Source: Bacteroidota bacterium
Lineage (GTDB): Bacteria > Bacteroidota > Bacteroidia > Chitinophagales > Chitinophagaceae
Length of the DNA stretch: 64,000 nt
Direction of reading: 5' to 3'
NCBI GenBank assembly: GCA_029555415.1
Contig: JAKPSI010000042.1
Location: forward strand, 1-64,000
The notes below the pieces were generated by a model. It ran no database searches. It was given only the letters and a program-made list of their open reading frames with translations, and was not told where the DNA came from. Shown here piece after piece: positions 34,900-42,759 of this stretch. Both the position numbers and the translations under genes were made by a program. Each line of letters opens with the position of its first letter. The first letter of the stretch is position 1.

Positions 34900-35301
34900 T
34901 CAGCGAACGGGGATCTTTTTCTGAATTTGCCAGTAATGTCCGAACGGATCACGAATGGTCCCCTGACGGTATCCGTAATCATAGTCTTTCGCCGGATCTA
35001 TTTCAACTGCACCGGAAAGGATCGCCTGCTGCATCACCACATCCACATCCGGTACGAATAAGCCGATGCAACAGGTGCAGCCATTGTGTTGAGCAGGATC
35101 GAAAAAACGTTTTGAGGTGATCTCATGTACATGGAAAATGGCACCGTCAATGGAGAATTCGGCCACATGGATGCTGCCATCCTCATTTTTGAAACAAAGT
35201 TTCTCTTCTGCATGAAAAGCGCTGATGTAAAAACTCAGATCGGTGACCCCGTTGCGGATGTATAGCTCCGGAGCAAAGCTGGTGGATGGAGAGGTTGACA
35301 T
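34900..35301 (-). CDS. VOC/PhnB-like glyoxalase-fold protein
   Basis: 133 residues. APELYIRNGVTDLSFYISAFHAEEKL, HVAEFSIDGAIFHVHE, then CIGLFVPDVDVVMQQAILSGA and TIRDPFGHYWQIQKK follow the beta-alpha-beta-beta-beta pattern of the PhnB/VOC superfamily. Metal-ligand positions are partly present (HVHE, FGHYW). Function not assignable. Confidence 0.82.
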   Translation of the reverse strand: MSTSPSTSFAPELYIRNGVTDLSFYISAFHAEEKLCFKNEDGSIHVAEFSIDGAIFHVHEITSKRFFDPAQHNGCTCCIGLFVPDVDVVMQQAILSGAVEIDPAKDYDYGYRQGTIRDPFGHYWQIQKKIPVR

Positions 35302-35339
35302 CAGTTTTAATTTATGTTAGTAGTTGTTTCAAATTACAC

Positions 35340-36209
35340 TTATTCCTTTTTGAACCGCATCCGGATATCTGAGATCCATGTCTCCACATTACTGCTGTAC
35401 GAGTTCGACTGAAAGATGATCACATAATGCATGTCCATCCTCCATGGAATGAAACTGTCCGTCCGGTAAACAATGACACCGTTTTCAGAGCCTGAACAAT
35501 ACTTCGGGCCAAATTGGGTGTACCGGTTCGCGGGATCACGGTAAAAGGAAGGGCCTGTGACTTCTACACAAATGCTGTCCTTACTTACGGACTGCGTGGT
35601 ATAGGACCGGTCAGCATACCGGGGTTGCAGGGCACTGACCGCTTCTTTTGCCTGCATCCATTTTGCATTGACCGCCAGATGTGACTTGTAATTCGTACGC
35701 AGGAATGAATGGAAGAGCCCCGTAAAATAATCATTGCTGAAATAGGTCTTTACACCTTCGACCAGCCCGATGGCCATACTGGTGTTCGATTTCACGATAC
35801 TGTCTGCATTCAGGACTGTAACAGAATCATGCACCGGGTCGAATGTGATCATTATTTCCTTATTGAGAAAAACACCATGCGTGGCATCCAGGTTTTCGTA
35901 TGCCATTTGCTTGTTGGGGTCCCGTTTTTTCATTTTGGGATCATAGTAAAGATCCATGTACTGTCGGCCATCGACCTGCGAGATCATCCGGTAAGCATAA
36001 CTGATCATAGTGAGCCTGAAGTTCATGAGGCCATTTGTGCTTGTATCGGAAAGTGTTAGCCGGTATACCGTCGTGTCATGGATGGTGGTGACTGAATTGC
36101 TGTAATTCTGACGGGTTTCACCGGTCTGTTGTATCGTATAATGAGTGGATTGCCCGCTTGTACGTGAACAAAATAATAAGGAAAGAAAAAATACCGGAAT
36201 ATACTTCAT
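35340..36209 (-). CDS. Secreted protein of unknown function
   Basis: 289 residues from the ATG of MKYIPVFFL. Signal peptide to about TSGQ. All-beta chain with repeated short strands (VYRLTLSDTSTNGLMNFRLTMISY, YMDLYYDP, VTVLNADSIVKSN) and a paired Cys late in the chain (ICVEVTG, KYCSGSENG). It has some look of the DUF6263-type secreted proteins but I do not press this. Nineteen nt behind the NTF2-like gene. Confidence 0.6.
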   Translation of the reverse strand: MKYIPVFFLSLLFCSRTSGQSTHYTIQQTGETRQNYSNSVTTIHDTTVYRLTLSDTSTNGLMNFRLTMISYAYRMISQVDGRQYMDLYYDPKMKKRDPNKQMAYENLDATHGVFLNKEIMITFDPVHDSVTVLNADSIVKSNTSMAIGLVEGVKTYFSNDYFTGLFHSFLRTNYKSHLAVNAKWMQAKEAVSALQPRYADRSYTTQSVSKDSICVEVTGPSFYRDPANRYTQFGPKYCSGSENGVIVYRTDSFIPWRMDMHYVIIFQSNSYSSNVETWISDIRMRFKKE

Positions 36210-36228
36210 GTAGGTTGAGGTTATGGAT

Positions 36229-36630
36229 TCACACATCGTCTTCCCACAGCACCGAACTGATCTTCCAGCCGGCTGCGGTTCGGATCAGCTGAAAAAGTTT
36301 GGTCCCTTCCGCTGTAAAATACGCACCGTTAAGATAACCGCTTTTCCGGTAACGGGTATACCGCTGGGCCAGATTTCCGGTGATGAAGGTTTCTTCGCTG
36401 GTTTCCTGCTCTTCAAATCCGGTCAGCGTTCCGTCCGTCAGGATGATCCTGCGGGGAGCGATGAAATCATCCAGCCCATAAACATTTTCATCAGTTCCTG
36501 ATTTTTTTATGATCATCGTTCGCGGGATGCAGATACGGTACAGCATGTCCCAATCCTGCGCAGAACTGACTTTATTATTGAACACTGAAAAGAAATGGGT
36601 GATGACCTGATCGATCTCCTTTTTATCCAT
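36229..36630 (-). CDS. NTF2/SnoaL-like protein
   Basis: 133 residues. IDQVITHFFSVFNNKVSSAQDWDMLYRICIPRTMIIK, ETSEETFITGNLAQRYTRYRKSG and TKLFQLIRTAAGWKISSVLWED fit the cone-shaped NTF2-like fold (DUF4440/SnoaL type). Such proteins are either small-molecule enzymes or binding modules; which one is unknown here. Confidence 0.78.
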   Translation of the reverse strand: MDKKEIDQVITHFFSVFNNKVSSAQDWDMLYRICIPRTMIIKKSGTDENVYGLDDFIAPRRIILTDGTLTGFEEQETSEETFITGNLAQRYTRYRKSGYLNGAYFTAEGTKLFQLIRTAAGWKISSVLWEDDV

Positions 36631-36659
36631 CTGATTACCTGTTAGCGATGGTACTTTGA

Positions 36660-37316
36660 TTATTTGACACCGAAGAAAATGAGCCCGTTGAAGTAGTATA
36701 TCAGCGAACCATTTTCATCTTTATAGTAGGCTTCCGGGTACGATGCATTCCCGGGTGTTAGATGCCAGGCCTTGGTCAGGTGTTCGGTCGTGTCGTTGCC
36801 GCCGGCCGTCAGATTGTAATATCCGAATTCTGCTTTGACGCAGCTGTCGTTGAACATATAATTGTCTCCATGTTTCCGGATCTCCTGCAAAAAGAGACCA
36901 CGCAGCTGCGGAAGTGTCAAATGGGTTTGGGTATCCGGGTTCGTTCCGCTGGTCCTGCTGCCTGCTACATAATGCAGCTGATCATCAAAGAAGATATAAT
37001 TGATCTGCCTGTTGAAGATGTGCAATCCGTTCGTATACTGATCCACTTTGATCAGTTTCTGGTCATAAGCCGTAAAAGGAGGGAAGAGGGTCTGGAAGGT
37101 ATCGTGAACATATTGATAGAAACGGTAGTCGCGGTGATCGATATTATTAGAGTTGAAGAGCGTATTGACGGTATTCAGGTCCGCGGCGGACAAAGCATGT
37201 GCATCTGCCGGAATATAGATCCGGTCGATACAGCCGGGATCTGCCGGTAAGCTGTCGGACGACTTCTTACAGGCGGCGATCAGTAAAAGCGAAGCGAAAA
37301 GGAGATAATACTTCAT
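36660..37316 (-). CDS. Lipoprotein of unknown function
   Basis: 218 residues from the ATG of MKYYLLFAS. Lipobox LIAAC at residue 16 followed by KKSSDS. The mature chain contains SAADLNTVNTLFNSNNIDHRDYRFYQY, a regular secondary-structure-rich core, and PGNASYPEAYYKDENGSLIYYFNGLIFFG. No family recognised. A promoter-like TACCTTTG lies just upstream. Confidence 0.65.
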   Translation of the reverse strand: MKYYLLFASLLLIAACKKSSDSLPADPGCIDRIYIPADAHALSAADLNTVNTLFNSNNIDHRDYRFYQYVHDTFQTLFPPFTAYDQKLIKVDQYTNGLHIFNRQINYIFFDDQLHYVAGSRTSGTNPDTQTHLTLPQLRGLFLQEIRKHGDNYMFNDSCVKAEFGYYNLTAGGNDTTEHLTKAWHLTPGNASYPEAYYKDENGSLIYYFNGLIFFGVK

Positions 37317-37336
37317 GTCCGGAAAGTATAATGATG

Positions 37337-37365
37337 CAAAGGTAGACATTATTACGCGGGACAAC
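37337..37365 (-). promoter_or_regulatory. Putative promoter of the lipoprotein gene
   Basis: Minus-strand -7 box TACCTTTG at 37337-37344 (exact TAnnTTTG) and a GTTG -33 candidate at 37362-37365, 17 nt apart. Transcription would begin roughly 17 nt before the ATG at 37316. Confidence 0.45.
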
Positions 37366-37399
37366 GCTGCATTCCCTGTTGTGACTGCCTTTCAGGGAA

Positions 37400-37831
37400 T
37401 TAAGGAGATGCAGTATCCGGTTTTTGAACAGGGAGGCCGCTTTCATCAGGCGGGATGATGTTTGACCGGATCGGCAACAACAGACCTGTGATCAATGCAG
37501 TAGCTGAATACGCCCAATTCACATCATCCATAAGCGTACCGCCTGTCAGTTTTGTGGTCGTCAGGATACCGGCCACGGTAACAGAGATCAGAATGAACTT
37601 TGCATTTTTGCCGCTGATCATGAAATACTCGAGCAAAAGAAAACAAATGAAATAAGCCACGAATGCGGGCAATGAAAGATAAAAGCTGATCAGAAGGGTG
37701 ATGGGATAATATTCTAGCAATGTAGCCATCTGGTGCGGATTGCTGCCGAACAACGAGGTCAGCCCCTGTGAAATGAACGGCGCGATGACCAGTGTCAGCA
37801 ACCAGTGCAGGAAAGGGAAAGCTTTGTTCAT
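37400..37831 (-). CDS. Four-helix membrane protein of unknown function
   Basis: 143 residues with about four membrane helices (about 8-28, 44-62, 73-95, 105-120) and a polar C-terminal tail (PPDESGLPVQKPDTASP). No family recognised. The -7 box immediately upstream suggests a leaderless transcript. Confidence 0.6.
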   Translation of the reverse strand: MNKAFPFLHWLLTLVIAPFISQGLTSLFGSNPHQMATLLEYYPITLLISFYLSLPAFVAYFICFLLLEYFMISGKNAKFILISVTVAGILTTTKLTGGTLMDDVNWAYSATALITGLLLPIRSNIIPPDESGLPVQKPDTASP

Positions 37832-37836
37832 CGTTT

Positions 37837-37866
37837 CAAAGGTAATTATTAAAAAAAGTTCCGAAA
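37837..37866 (-). promoter_or_regulatory. Putative promoter (TTTC, 18 nt, TACCTTTG), nearly leaderless
   Basis: Minus strand: TTTC at 37863-37866, 18 nt spacer, TACCTTTG at 37837-37844, then ATG at 37831. The box-to-ATG distance of 5 nt implies a 5' UTR of only a few bases or none. Confidence 0.45.
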
Positions 37867-37982
37867 CAGTGTTACAACATCATTCCCTGCGGTTACTATT
37901 ATTTGTTAACGGTGAAGGCTCTGATGTCCTATGTACAGATCAGCGGTTTACACTAAAAAATAAAACTTAATATTTAAAGAAG

Positions 37983-38435
37983 ATGAAAAAATTGATCGCC
38001 GTATCCTTTCTGATCACAACAATCGTATCCTGTTCTAAAACTGTTGATGCTCCCGTAGCCGCCGCCGGCAAAACCATTGTAACTCCCGTTGAAGCTGGTA
38101 AAGCTGCCCCCGGAGGTACCTGCAGCAACATCGTGAACTTCGACCTTAAACAAGGCAAACGTGAAGCGATCCCGACCATCTGGAGTATCATCATGGATTA
38201 TTCCATCAAACCCTGCGACAGCAACGCGCCTGCAGGTGTACGTATCGATGTGTATGACCGTGCATCCGGTGCAAGTGTTTTTTCCGCATCCGGACTTCCC
38301 TTTGCCGGAAAACAAACATTCCTGGGTGTAGCATTTGGGATATATGACGCGAAACTCACTGTTTACAATACACAGACCAATGCCGTGATCGAAACCCGCG
38401 TGGTATCGATCAAAGTGGCCTGGCCTGGTGTGTAA
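37983..38435 (+). CDS. Lipoprotein of unknown function
   Basis: 150 residues. Lipobox IVSC at about residue 17, followed by an alanine/proline linker with two imperfect copies of APVAAAGKTIV/TPVEAGKAAPG. The C-terminal about 80 residues (DYSIKPCDSNAPAGVRIDVYDRASGA to YNTQTNAVIETRVVSIKVA) look like an Ig-like beta domain. Followed by a strong terminator. Confidence 0.65.
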   Translation: MKKLIAVSFLITTIVSCSKTVDAPVAAAGKTIVTPVEAGKAAPGGTCSNIVNFDLKQGKREAIPTIWSIIMDYSIKPCDSNAPAGVRIDVYDRASGASVFSASGLPFAGKQTFLGVAFGIYDAKLTVYNTQTNAVIETRVVSIKVAWPGV

Positions 38436-38448
38436 CCACGCCCTTCCA

Positions 38449-38490
38449 TAAAAAAAAGGCATCTTTTCCATGAAGGGATGCCTTTTTTAT
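38449..38490. terminator. Strong bidirectional terminator
   Basis: AAAAAAAGGCATC at 38451-38463 pairs with GATGCCTTTTTTA at 38477-38489 around a 13-nt loop, with T and A runs on either side. Separates the lipoprotein gene from the minus-strand gene at 38503. Confidence 0.85.
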
Positions 38491-38502
38491 AATGAGTAGC
38501 GA

Positions 38503-38865
38503 TCACTTTTTTCTTTCGATCCACAGGATCGTCGCCACTCCCAGTGTATAAGCAATGATATCCACCCACGAGAATCCGGTTCCTATGACCGTACTGGCGA
38601 TCTTATTCCCCGCCAATCCGACCCGGTCCACGAAATGGAAATACTGCATCGTCTCCACCGCATACGCGAACAGTAATACCCCCAGCCCGATCTTCCACCG
38701 CTTGGCCTCGATGAAAGTGCAAACTGCAAAATAGACCAGGAACACCACCAGGTAATCGCCCACGTAAGGTCTGATGAATTGATCATGCACATATACTGCG
38801 ATCAGTACTTCGGTGATGAAGAGGAGAAGGGCGAGGAGGAAATATTTGGTACTGAAACGAAACAT
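38503..38865 (-). CDS. DUF2809 membrane protein
   Basis: 120 residues, four membrane helices. FVDRVGLAGNKIASTVIGTGFSWVDIIAYTLGV and YVGDYLVVFLVYFAVCTF are DUF2809 hallmarks. Related proteins have unknown role, some near VanZ-like folds. Ten nt behind the DUF3667 gene. Confidence 0.82.
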   Translation of the reverse strand: MFRFSTKYFLLALLLFITEVLIAVYVHDQFIRPYVGDYLVVFLVYFAVCTFIEAKRWKIGLGVLLFAYAVETMQYFHFVDRVGLAGNKIASTVIGTGFSWVDIIAYTLGVATILWIERKK

Positions 38866-38874
38866 GTTGGCATT

Positions 38875-39894
38875 TTACCTCCCCGAATTGTAAGAGATCG
38901 TATAATGGATCAGCTGATAGCTTGCAAAAGAAACCAGGCAGACCAGCAGCATCCTCAGGATCGTCTCTATCCATGAACGGGCGAATACTTTTTTCAGTGA
39001 TAGTAAAAGATAGGTAGTCAGGATCAGCAGATCGGTCACACCCAGTATCATCGCGACCGTATCACTCGCCTGTCTGAAAGTTAGTAACTGCAGAATGACA
39101 AAGGAGTAGAAGATCAGGAAAAAACAGGCAAAGTGTATGGAATACAGCATCGTATCATAGTATAATAACGACCTGCGGTAAAAGAACAGGAACAAAATGA
39201 ACGCGTTCACCGGGATCATGATCAGGAACAGCCACTTGAATATGCCGGAGATCATCAGGCTCACTTCATGGAAGGTCATCTGACGGCTGATCCTCAGTTT
39301 TTTGTTCAGTGCATAGAATCGTGTCAGCGGATCATTACTGTAGCCATATCGGCTCAGCCAAACACCCACACTGTCTTTCGGCATTTTCTTCAGCTCACGT
39401 AATTGCGCATTGGTCACATCCGGGTTCGGCATCACCCAGGAGAAAGGAGGGACAAGGATCTGGTCTTTTGCAGTGTCGGCCGAACGGTCGAACATCTCCC
39501 CAATGGTCAGATCCTTTTCGATCGCTTCTTTGGAATCCGTACCAAAATATCCCGAACTGGCTACTTTCTTTTCAAACAGTCCCATGATGAGCAGTGCGAA
39601 AATGGAAATGAAGATGAAGAGCCGGAACGGCGGTGTATAGCGGCCCCTGATATTATTGATATAATCAGCCGTCATTTGCCCCGGCCTGGTCAGCAAGACC
39701 TTGAATGAGTAGAGGAACTTGGTGTCGAAATGCAGGAAGGATTCCAGCAATTCATATCCGTAATGGACCAGCGGAAAACGAGGGTTGTGGTTCTCCTGCC
39801 CGCAATGCGGACAGAAATTCGTGTGCGCGCTCTCCGCACTGAATTCAAACCCGCAGTTGGCGCAGGCATGATCTTTAAGTTGTTTCCGGGCCAT
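38875..39894 (-). CDS. DUF3667 zinc-ribbon membrane protein
   Basis: 339 residues from the ATG of MARKQLKDHAC. N-terminal zinc ribbon CANCGFEF...NFCPHCGQENH (four Cys), then an amphipathic FHFDTKFLYSFKVLLTRPGQMTADYINNIRGRYTPPFRLF, the DUF3667 signature. At least five membrane helices follow. Frequent in Bacteroidota; role unknown. Confidence 0.88.
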   Translation of the reverse strand: MARKQLKDHACANCGFEFSAESAHTNFCPHCGQENHNPRFPLVHYGYELLESFLHFDTKFLYSFKVLLTRPGQMTADYINNIRGRYTPPFRLFIFISIFALLIMGLFEKKVASSGYFGTDSKEAIEKDLTIGEMFDRSADTAKDQILVPPFSWVMPNPDVTNAQLRELKKMPKDSVGVWLSRYGYSNDPLTRFYALNKKLRISRQMTFHEVSLMISGIFKWLFLIMIPVNAFILFLFFYRRSLLYYDTMLYSIHFACFFLIFYSFVILQLLTFRQASDTVAMILGVTDLLILTTYLLLSLKKVFARSWIETILRMLLVCLVSFASYQLIHYTISYNSGR

Positions 39895-39969
39895 ATACAC
39901 TTTCAATTGAATGAATGAGTGGATACGGAATTGCTATAAGGTCTATTACAGGATGTGAGGATATATCTT

Positions 39970-40083
39970 TCACTTTTTTTCAGCAAAAAACAATTTCCAG
40001 ATAGCCAGGATGATGATCGCAAAGGTGATCGTCCCAAGCAGTATCGCCACCTTTTTCATTCTTTTTTTGTTCTCTGTTTTCAT
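39970..40083 (-). CDS. 37-residue single-pass membrane peptide
   Basis: Short open frame with a basic start (KTENKKRMKK), one hydrophobic helix (VAILLGTITFAIIILAIWKLFF) and a charged tail AEKK. Reasonable coding features, but too short for homology judgement by eye. Two adjacent ATGs (40083 and 40086) lie inside a family D repeat, so the start region may be repeat-derived. Located between the S9 peptidase and DUF3667 genes, all on the minus strand. Confidence 0.4.
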   Translation of the reverse strand: MKTENKKRMKKVAILLGTITFAIIILAIWKLFFAEKK

Positions 40084-40120
40084 CATTATCATTTATCCAT
40101 TATCAACTATTCATTCATCA
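40081..40120. repeat. Degenerate repeat, family D (reverse orientation)
   Basis: On the minus strand GTTGATAATGGATAAATGATAATG, matching the trpF-trpB copy (51199-51232) closely. It contains the start codon of the 37-residue peptide. Confidence 0.55.
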
Positions 40121-40162
40121 AAATTCCGTTGCGCCGCCGCGTCTCCGCGTCGTTGCGTGAAA

Positions 40163-42598
40163 TCAAAAGCCTTTTTTCAATTCAGATTTGGGTTCCGCAT
40201 GCTTCACATACTTCTCCAGCCACTGATACTGCTCATTCAGCATATGCAGGATATTCTCCTTTCCCCGATACCCATGCGCTTCATATGGCAGGCTCAGGAA
40301 TTTCACCGTGCCGCCATTACCCTTGATCGCGTTGAACATGCGCTCGCTCTGGATCGGGAAGGTGCCGGTATTGTCATCCATTTCGCCATGCACCAGCAGG
40401 ATCGGGGTTTTGATGCTGTCGGCATACATGAACGGACTCATCTTATTGTATAATTCAGGGTCCTGCCAGTACGTGCGGTCCTCATTCTGGAAACCGAACG
40501 GGGTCAGCGTTCTGTTGTAAGCGCCACTGCGCGCGATGCCTGCACGGAACAATTTCGTATGCGCCAGCAGGTTAGCCGTCATGAACGCACCGTAACTATG
40601 TCCGCCCACCGACATCCGGTTCGGATCGCCCACACCTATTGAATCCAGTACATGCACAGCCGCTTCCGCATTCATGGTCAGCTGATCGATGAAATTATCA
40701 TTCGGTTTCTTGTCCTTGCCCGTTGCCACGATCGGCATCTCGGCGTTATTCAGCACCGCATAGCCCTGGGTGACATAATAGATAGTAGAGCCCCAGTTGA
40801 TCATCGTGAAACGGTGTTCACTGCCGCGCACTTGTGCCGCATCGGCTGCGGAATTGTATTCTGCGGGATAGGCCCAGATGAACACCGGTAACTTGCCATC
40901 ACGGTTCTTGTCATATCCTTTAGGCAAATAGAGGTCACCGGTCAGATCCACGCCATCTGCTCTTTTGTATTTGATCTTTTCTTTGCTCACACCTTCCATC
41001 TGCGGATAAGGATTGTCGAATTTCGTCAGCATCCGGTCAGCGATACGCGCCTTCAGGTCCTTCAGCCAGAAATTCGGCACTTCCTTCTCACTTTCTTTCC
41101 GGGTGATCAGCGTCAGCCGGTCCGCATCCAGCACTTTCACCACGTACTCGAAATAATTCTCATTGCTGCGCCAGAGGATCTCACTCTTTTTAGTATTCAG
41201 ATCGAATGAGGCCAGGAAGGGAAGATCACCTTTCGGGGAACTGCCCGTGGTATTGTTGAACAGCAGTTTGCTGCCATTGTCGATCGTCTTCAGAACATCA
41301 CGTCCCCAGGCATTGTTTTCACCTACCGGGAAACCCATACTGGTATAAGCATCAGTGGTATTGCGCTCCTGCAGTTTTTCGATGTCACCGGTGGTCGGGT
41401 TCCAGCGGCTCATGGTGGTGGTCTGTTTACCGGTCAGCCCTTCATTGATCAGTGCCAGTTGAGCGTTACCCCAGTTCACCGAACGGTAACGCAGTTTTGT
41501 TTTGAAAAGCAATTGTGCTTCGCCAGTGAACGGCGCATTCAATGCATACACCGCATCATGGTAATCCATTTTGTTTTTGATGAGACCACTATCGAGCGGA
41601 CTCGCCCAATACACCGTTGCGGCCATATCATCGCGCCAGTCGAATCCTCGGGGAACATTCTGCACATTGTCATTGCCACTCGGAGCCGTTTCTGCTGAAG
41701 GCAGGTTGGCCAGCTCCTTCACGATCTTTCCGTTCAGATCACGGATCGTGACCAGGGTGGGGAAGCCGCCGGCAGGAACGGAATAAGAGAAGGGCTTTTG
41801 CAGTTGTCGTACGAGCAGGTATTTTTTATCGGGCGAAACGGATACGCTGTTGTAAATGCCCGGCTCCCCGATCTTCGTTTCCACACCGCCTTTATTGCGG
41901 ATGAGTTGTGAAGTGCCGAAGAAGGCGAAGAGTTCTTCATCATACGGACTCTTGATCAGGTCCTGGAACGTGGGCCGCGGAATGGCCTTTCCGAAATTCT
42001 CCTGCATGGTCGGTCCCTTCGGCATCAGCGGCTTGGGAGGAGCGGCAGATGCGGGTTTCAGCGTACTGCGATAAATAAGAGTCTGCCCGTCCACCCACTG
42101 ATACGCGGCACCACCGATCAGGTTCAGCGGGGTCTTGTTCAGCTTGCGGGCTTTCTGTGTGGCAATGTCCACCACATACAGGTCCACTTTGTCCTTTAAG
42201 GTTTGTGTGAACGCGAATTGTTTGTAATCCGGACTCCAGCTCACACTTCCGGCAAATAATGGGGAAGGCAGTCCGCTGATCTTGTATTCTTTTCCGGCCG
42301 CGAGGTCCTTCAGATAAATATTATTGATGAAATTCTGCCGGCTGGGGGCATAATTAGCAGGATTGATCCGCATTCCCGCGATCTTCAGTTCGGGCTGTGC
42401 CAGTTCTTCCACGGAAGGATAGCTGTTGCTCTCGCTCAGCACCATCCACTTGCCTTTATCATCTACACTCACCGCCGGCGGGGCCTTGGCCAGCAGCATA
42501 TCGGCAATGGCTTTCGGAGGCTGGGTGTAAGAGCCGTCGGATGTTTGTGCATTTGCAAATGAAGAGGCCAACAGGAAAAGGAAGAACAGCTTTTTCAT
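40163..42598 (-). CDS. Secreted S9-family prolyl oligopeptidase-like protease
   Basis: 811 residues. Signal peptide to about SFANAQ (residue 18). Residues about 30-560 form a beta-propeller with repeats such as DYKQFAFTQTL, KKYLLVRQL and DGSKLLFNNT. The C-terminal alpha/beta hydrolase has the nucleophile in GGHSYGAFM, the acid in VHGEMDDNTGTFP and the histidine in YEAHGYRG. It resembles the glutamyl-endopeptidase/DPP-like S9 group. Periplasmic oligopeptide degradation is the likely role. Confidence 0.92.
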   Translation of the reverse strand: MKKLFFLFLLASSFANAQTSDGSYTQPPKAIADMLLAKAPPAVSVDDKGKWMVLSESNSYPSVEELAQPELKIAGMRINPANYAPSRQNFINNIYLKDLAAGKEYKISGLPSPLFAGSVSWSPDYKQFAFTQTLKDKVDLYVVDIATQKARKLNKTPLNLIGGAAYQWVDGQTLIYRSTLKPASAAPPKPLMPKGPTMQENFGKAIPRPTFQDLIKSPYDEELFAFFGTSQLIRNKGGVETKIGEPGIYNSVSVSPDKKYLLVRQLQKPFSYSVPAGGFPTLVTIRDLNGKIVKELANLPSAETAPSGNDNVQNVPRGFDWRDDMAATVYWASPLDSGLIKNKMDYHDAVYALNAPFTGEAQLLFKTKLRYRSVNWGNAQLALINEGLTGKQTTTMSRWNPTTGDIEKLQERNTTDAYTSMGFPVGENNAWGRDVLKTIDNGSKLLFNNTTGSSPKGDLPFLASFDLNTKKSEILWRSNENYFEYVVKVLDADRLTLITRKESEKEVPNFWLKDLKARIADRMLTKFDNPYPQMEGVSKEKIKYKRADGVDLTGDLYLPKGYDKNRDGKLPVFIWAYPAEYNSAADAAQVRGSEHRFTMINWGSTIYYVTQGYAVLNNAEMPIVATGKDKKPNDNFIDQLTMNAEAAVHVLDSIGVGDPNRMSVGGHSYGAFMTANLLAHTKLFRAGIARSGAYNRTLTPFGFQNEDRTYWQDPELYNKMSPFMYADSIKTPILLVHGEMDDNTGTFPIQSERMFNAIKGNGGTVKFLSLPYEAHGYRGKENILHMLNEQYQWLEKYVKHAEPKSELKKGF

Positions 42599-42600
42599 TG

Positions 42601-42635
42601 TTTGAATTTTGAATGCTGAATTTTGAGATTTGAAT
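42601..42635. repeat. AT-rich dispersed repeat, family A
   Basis: TTTGAATTTTGAATGCTGAATTTTGAG-type array directly 5' of the S9 peptidase ATG. No inverted partner arm is visible nearby. Confidence 0.6.
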
Positions 42636-42690
42636 GGGGGAACTGTAATGGAAATTAGGCATTTTTGGAATAGCAGGCACAGGGTGAACT

Positions 42691-42733
42691 AATCCGAGTG
42701 ATCTGCGTTATATCTGCGTAATCTGCGAAATAC
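42691..42733. repeat. Degenerate repeat, family F (ATCTGCGTAATCTGCG type)
   Basis: Three to four imperfect units of ATCTGCG(T/A)A upstream of the sugar-dehydrogenase gene. A related copy with ATCTGTGCCAATCTGTG is at 57019-57050. Confidence 0.5.
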
Positions 42734-42759
42734 TTAACTTCAGCCTACAAAGATCAACC

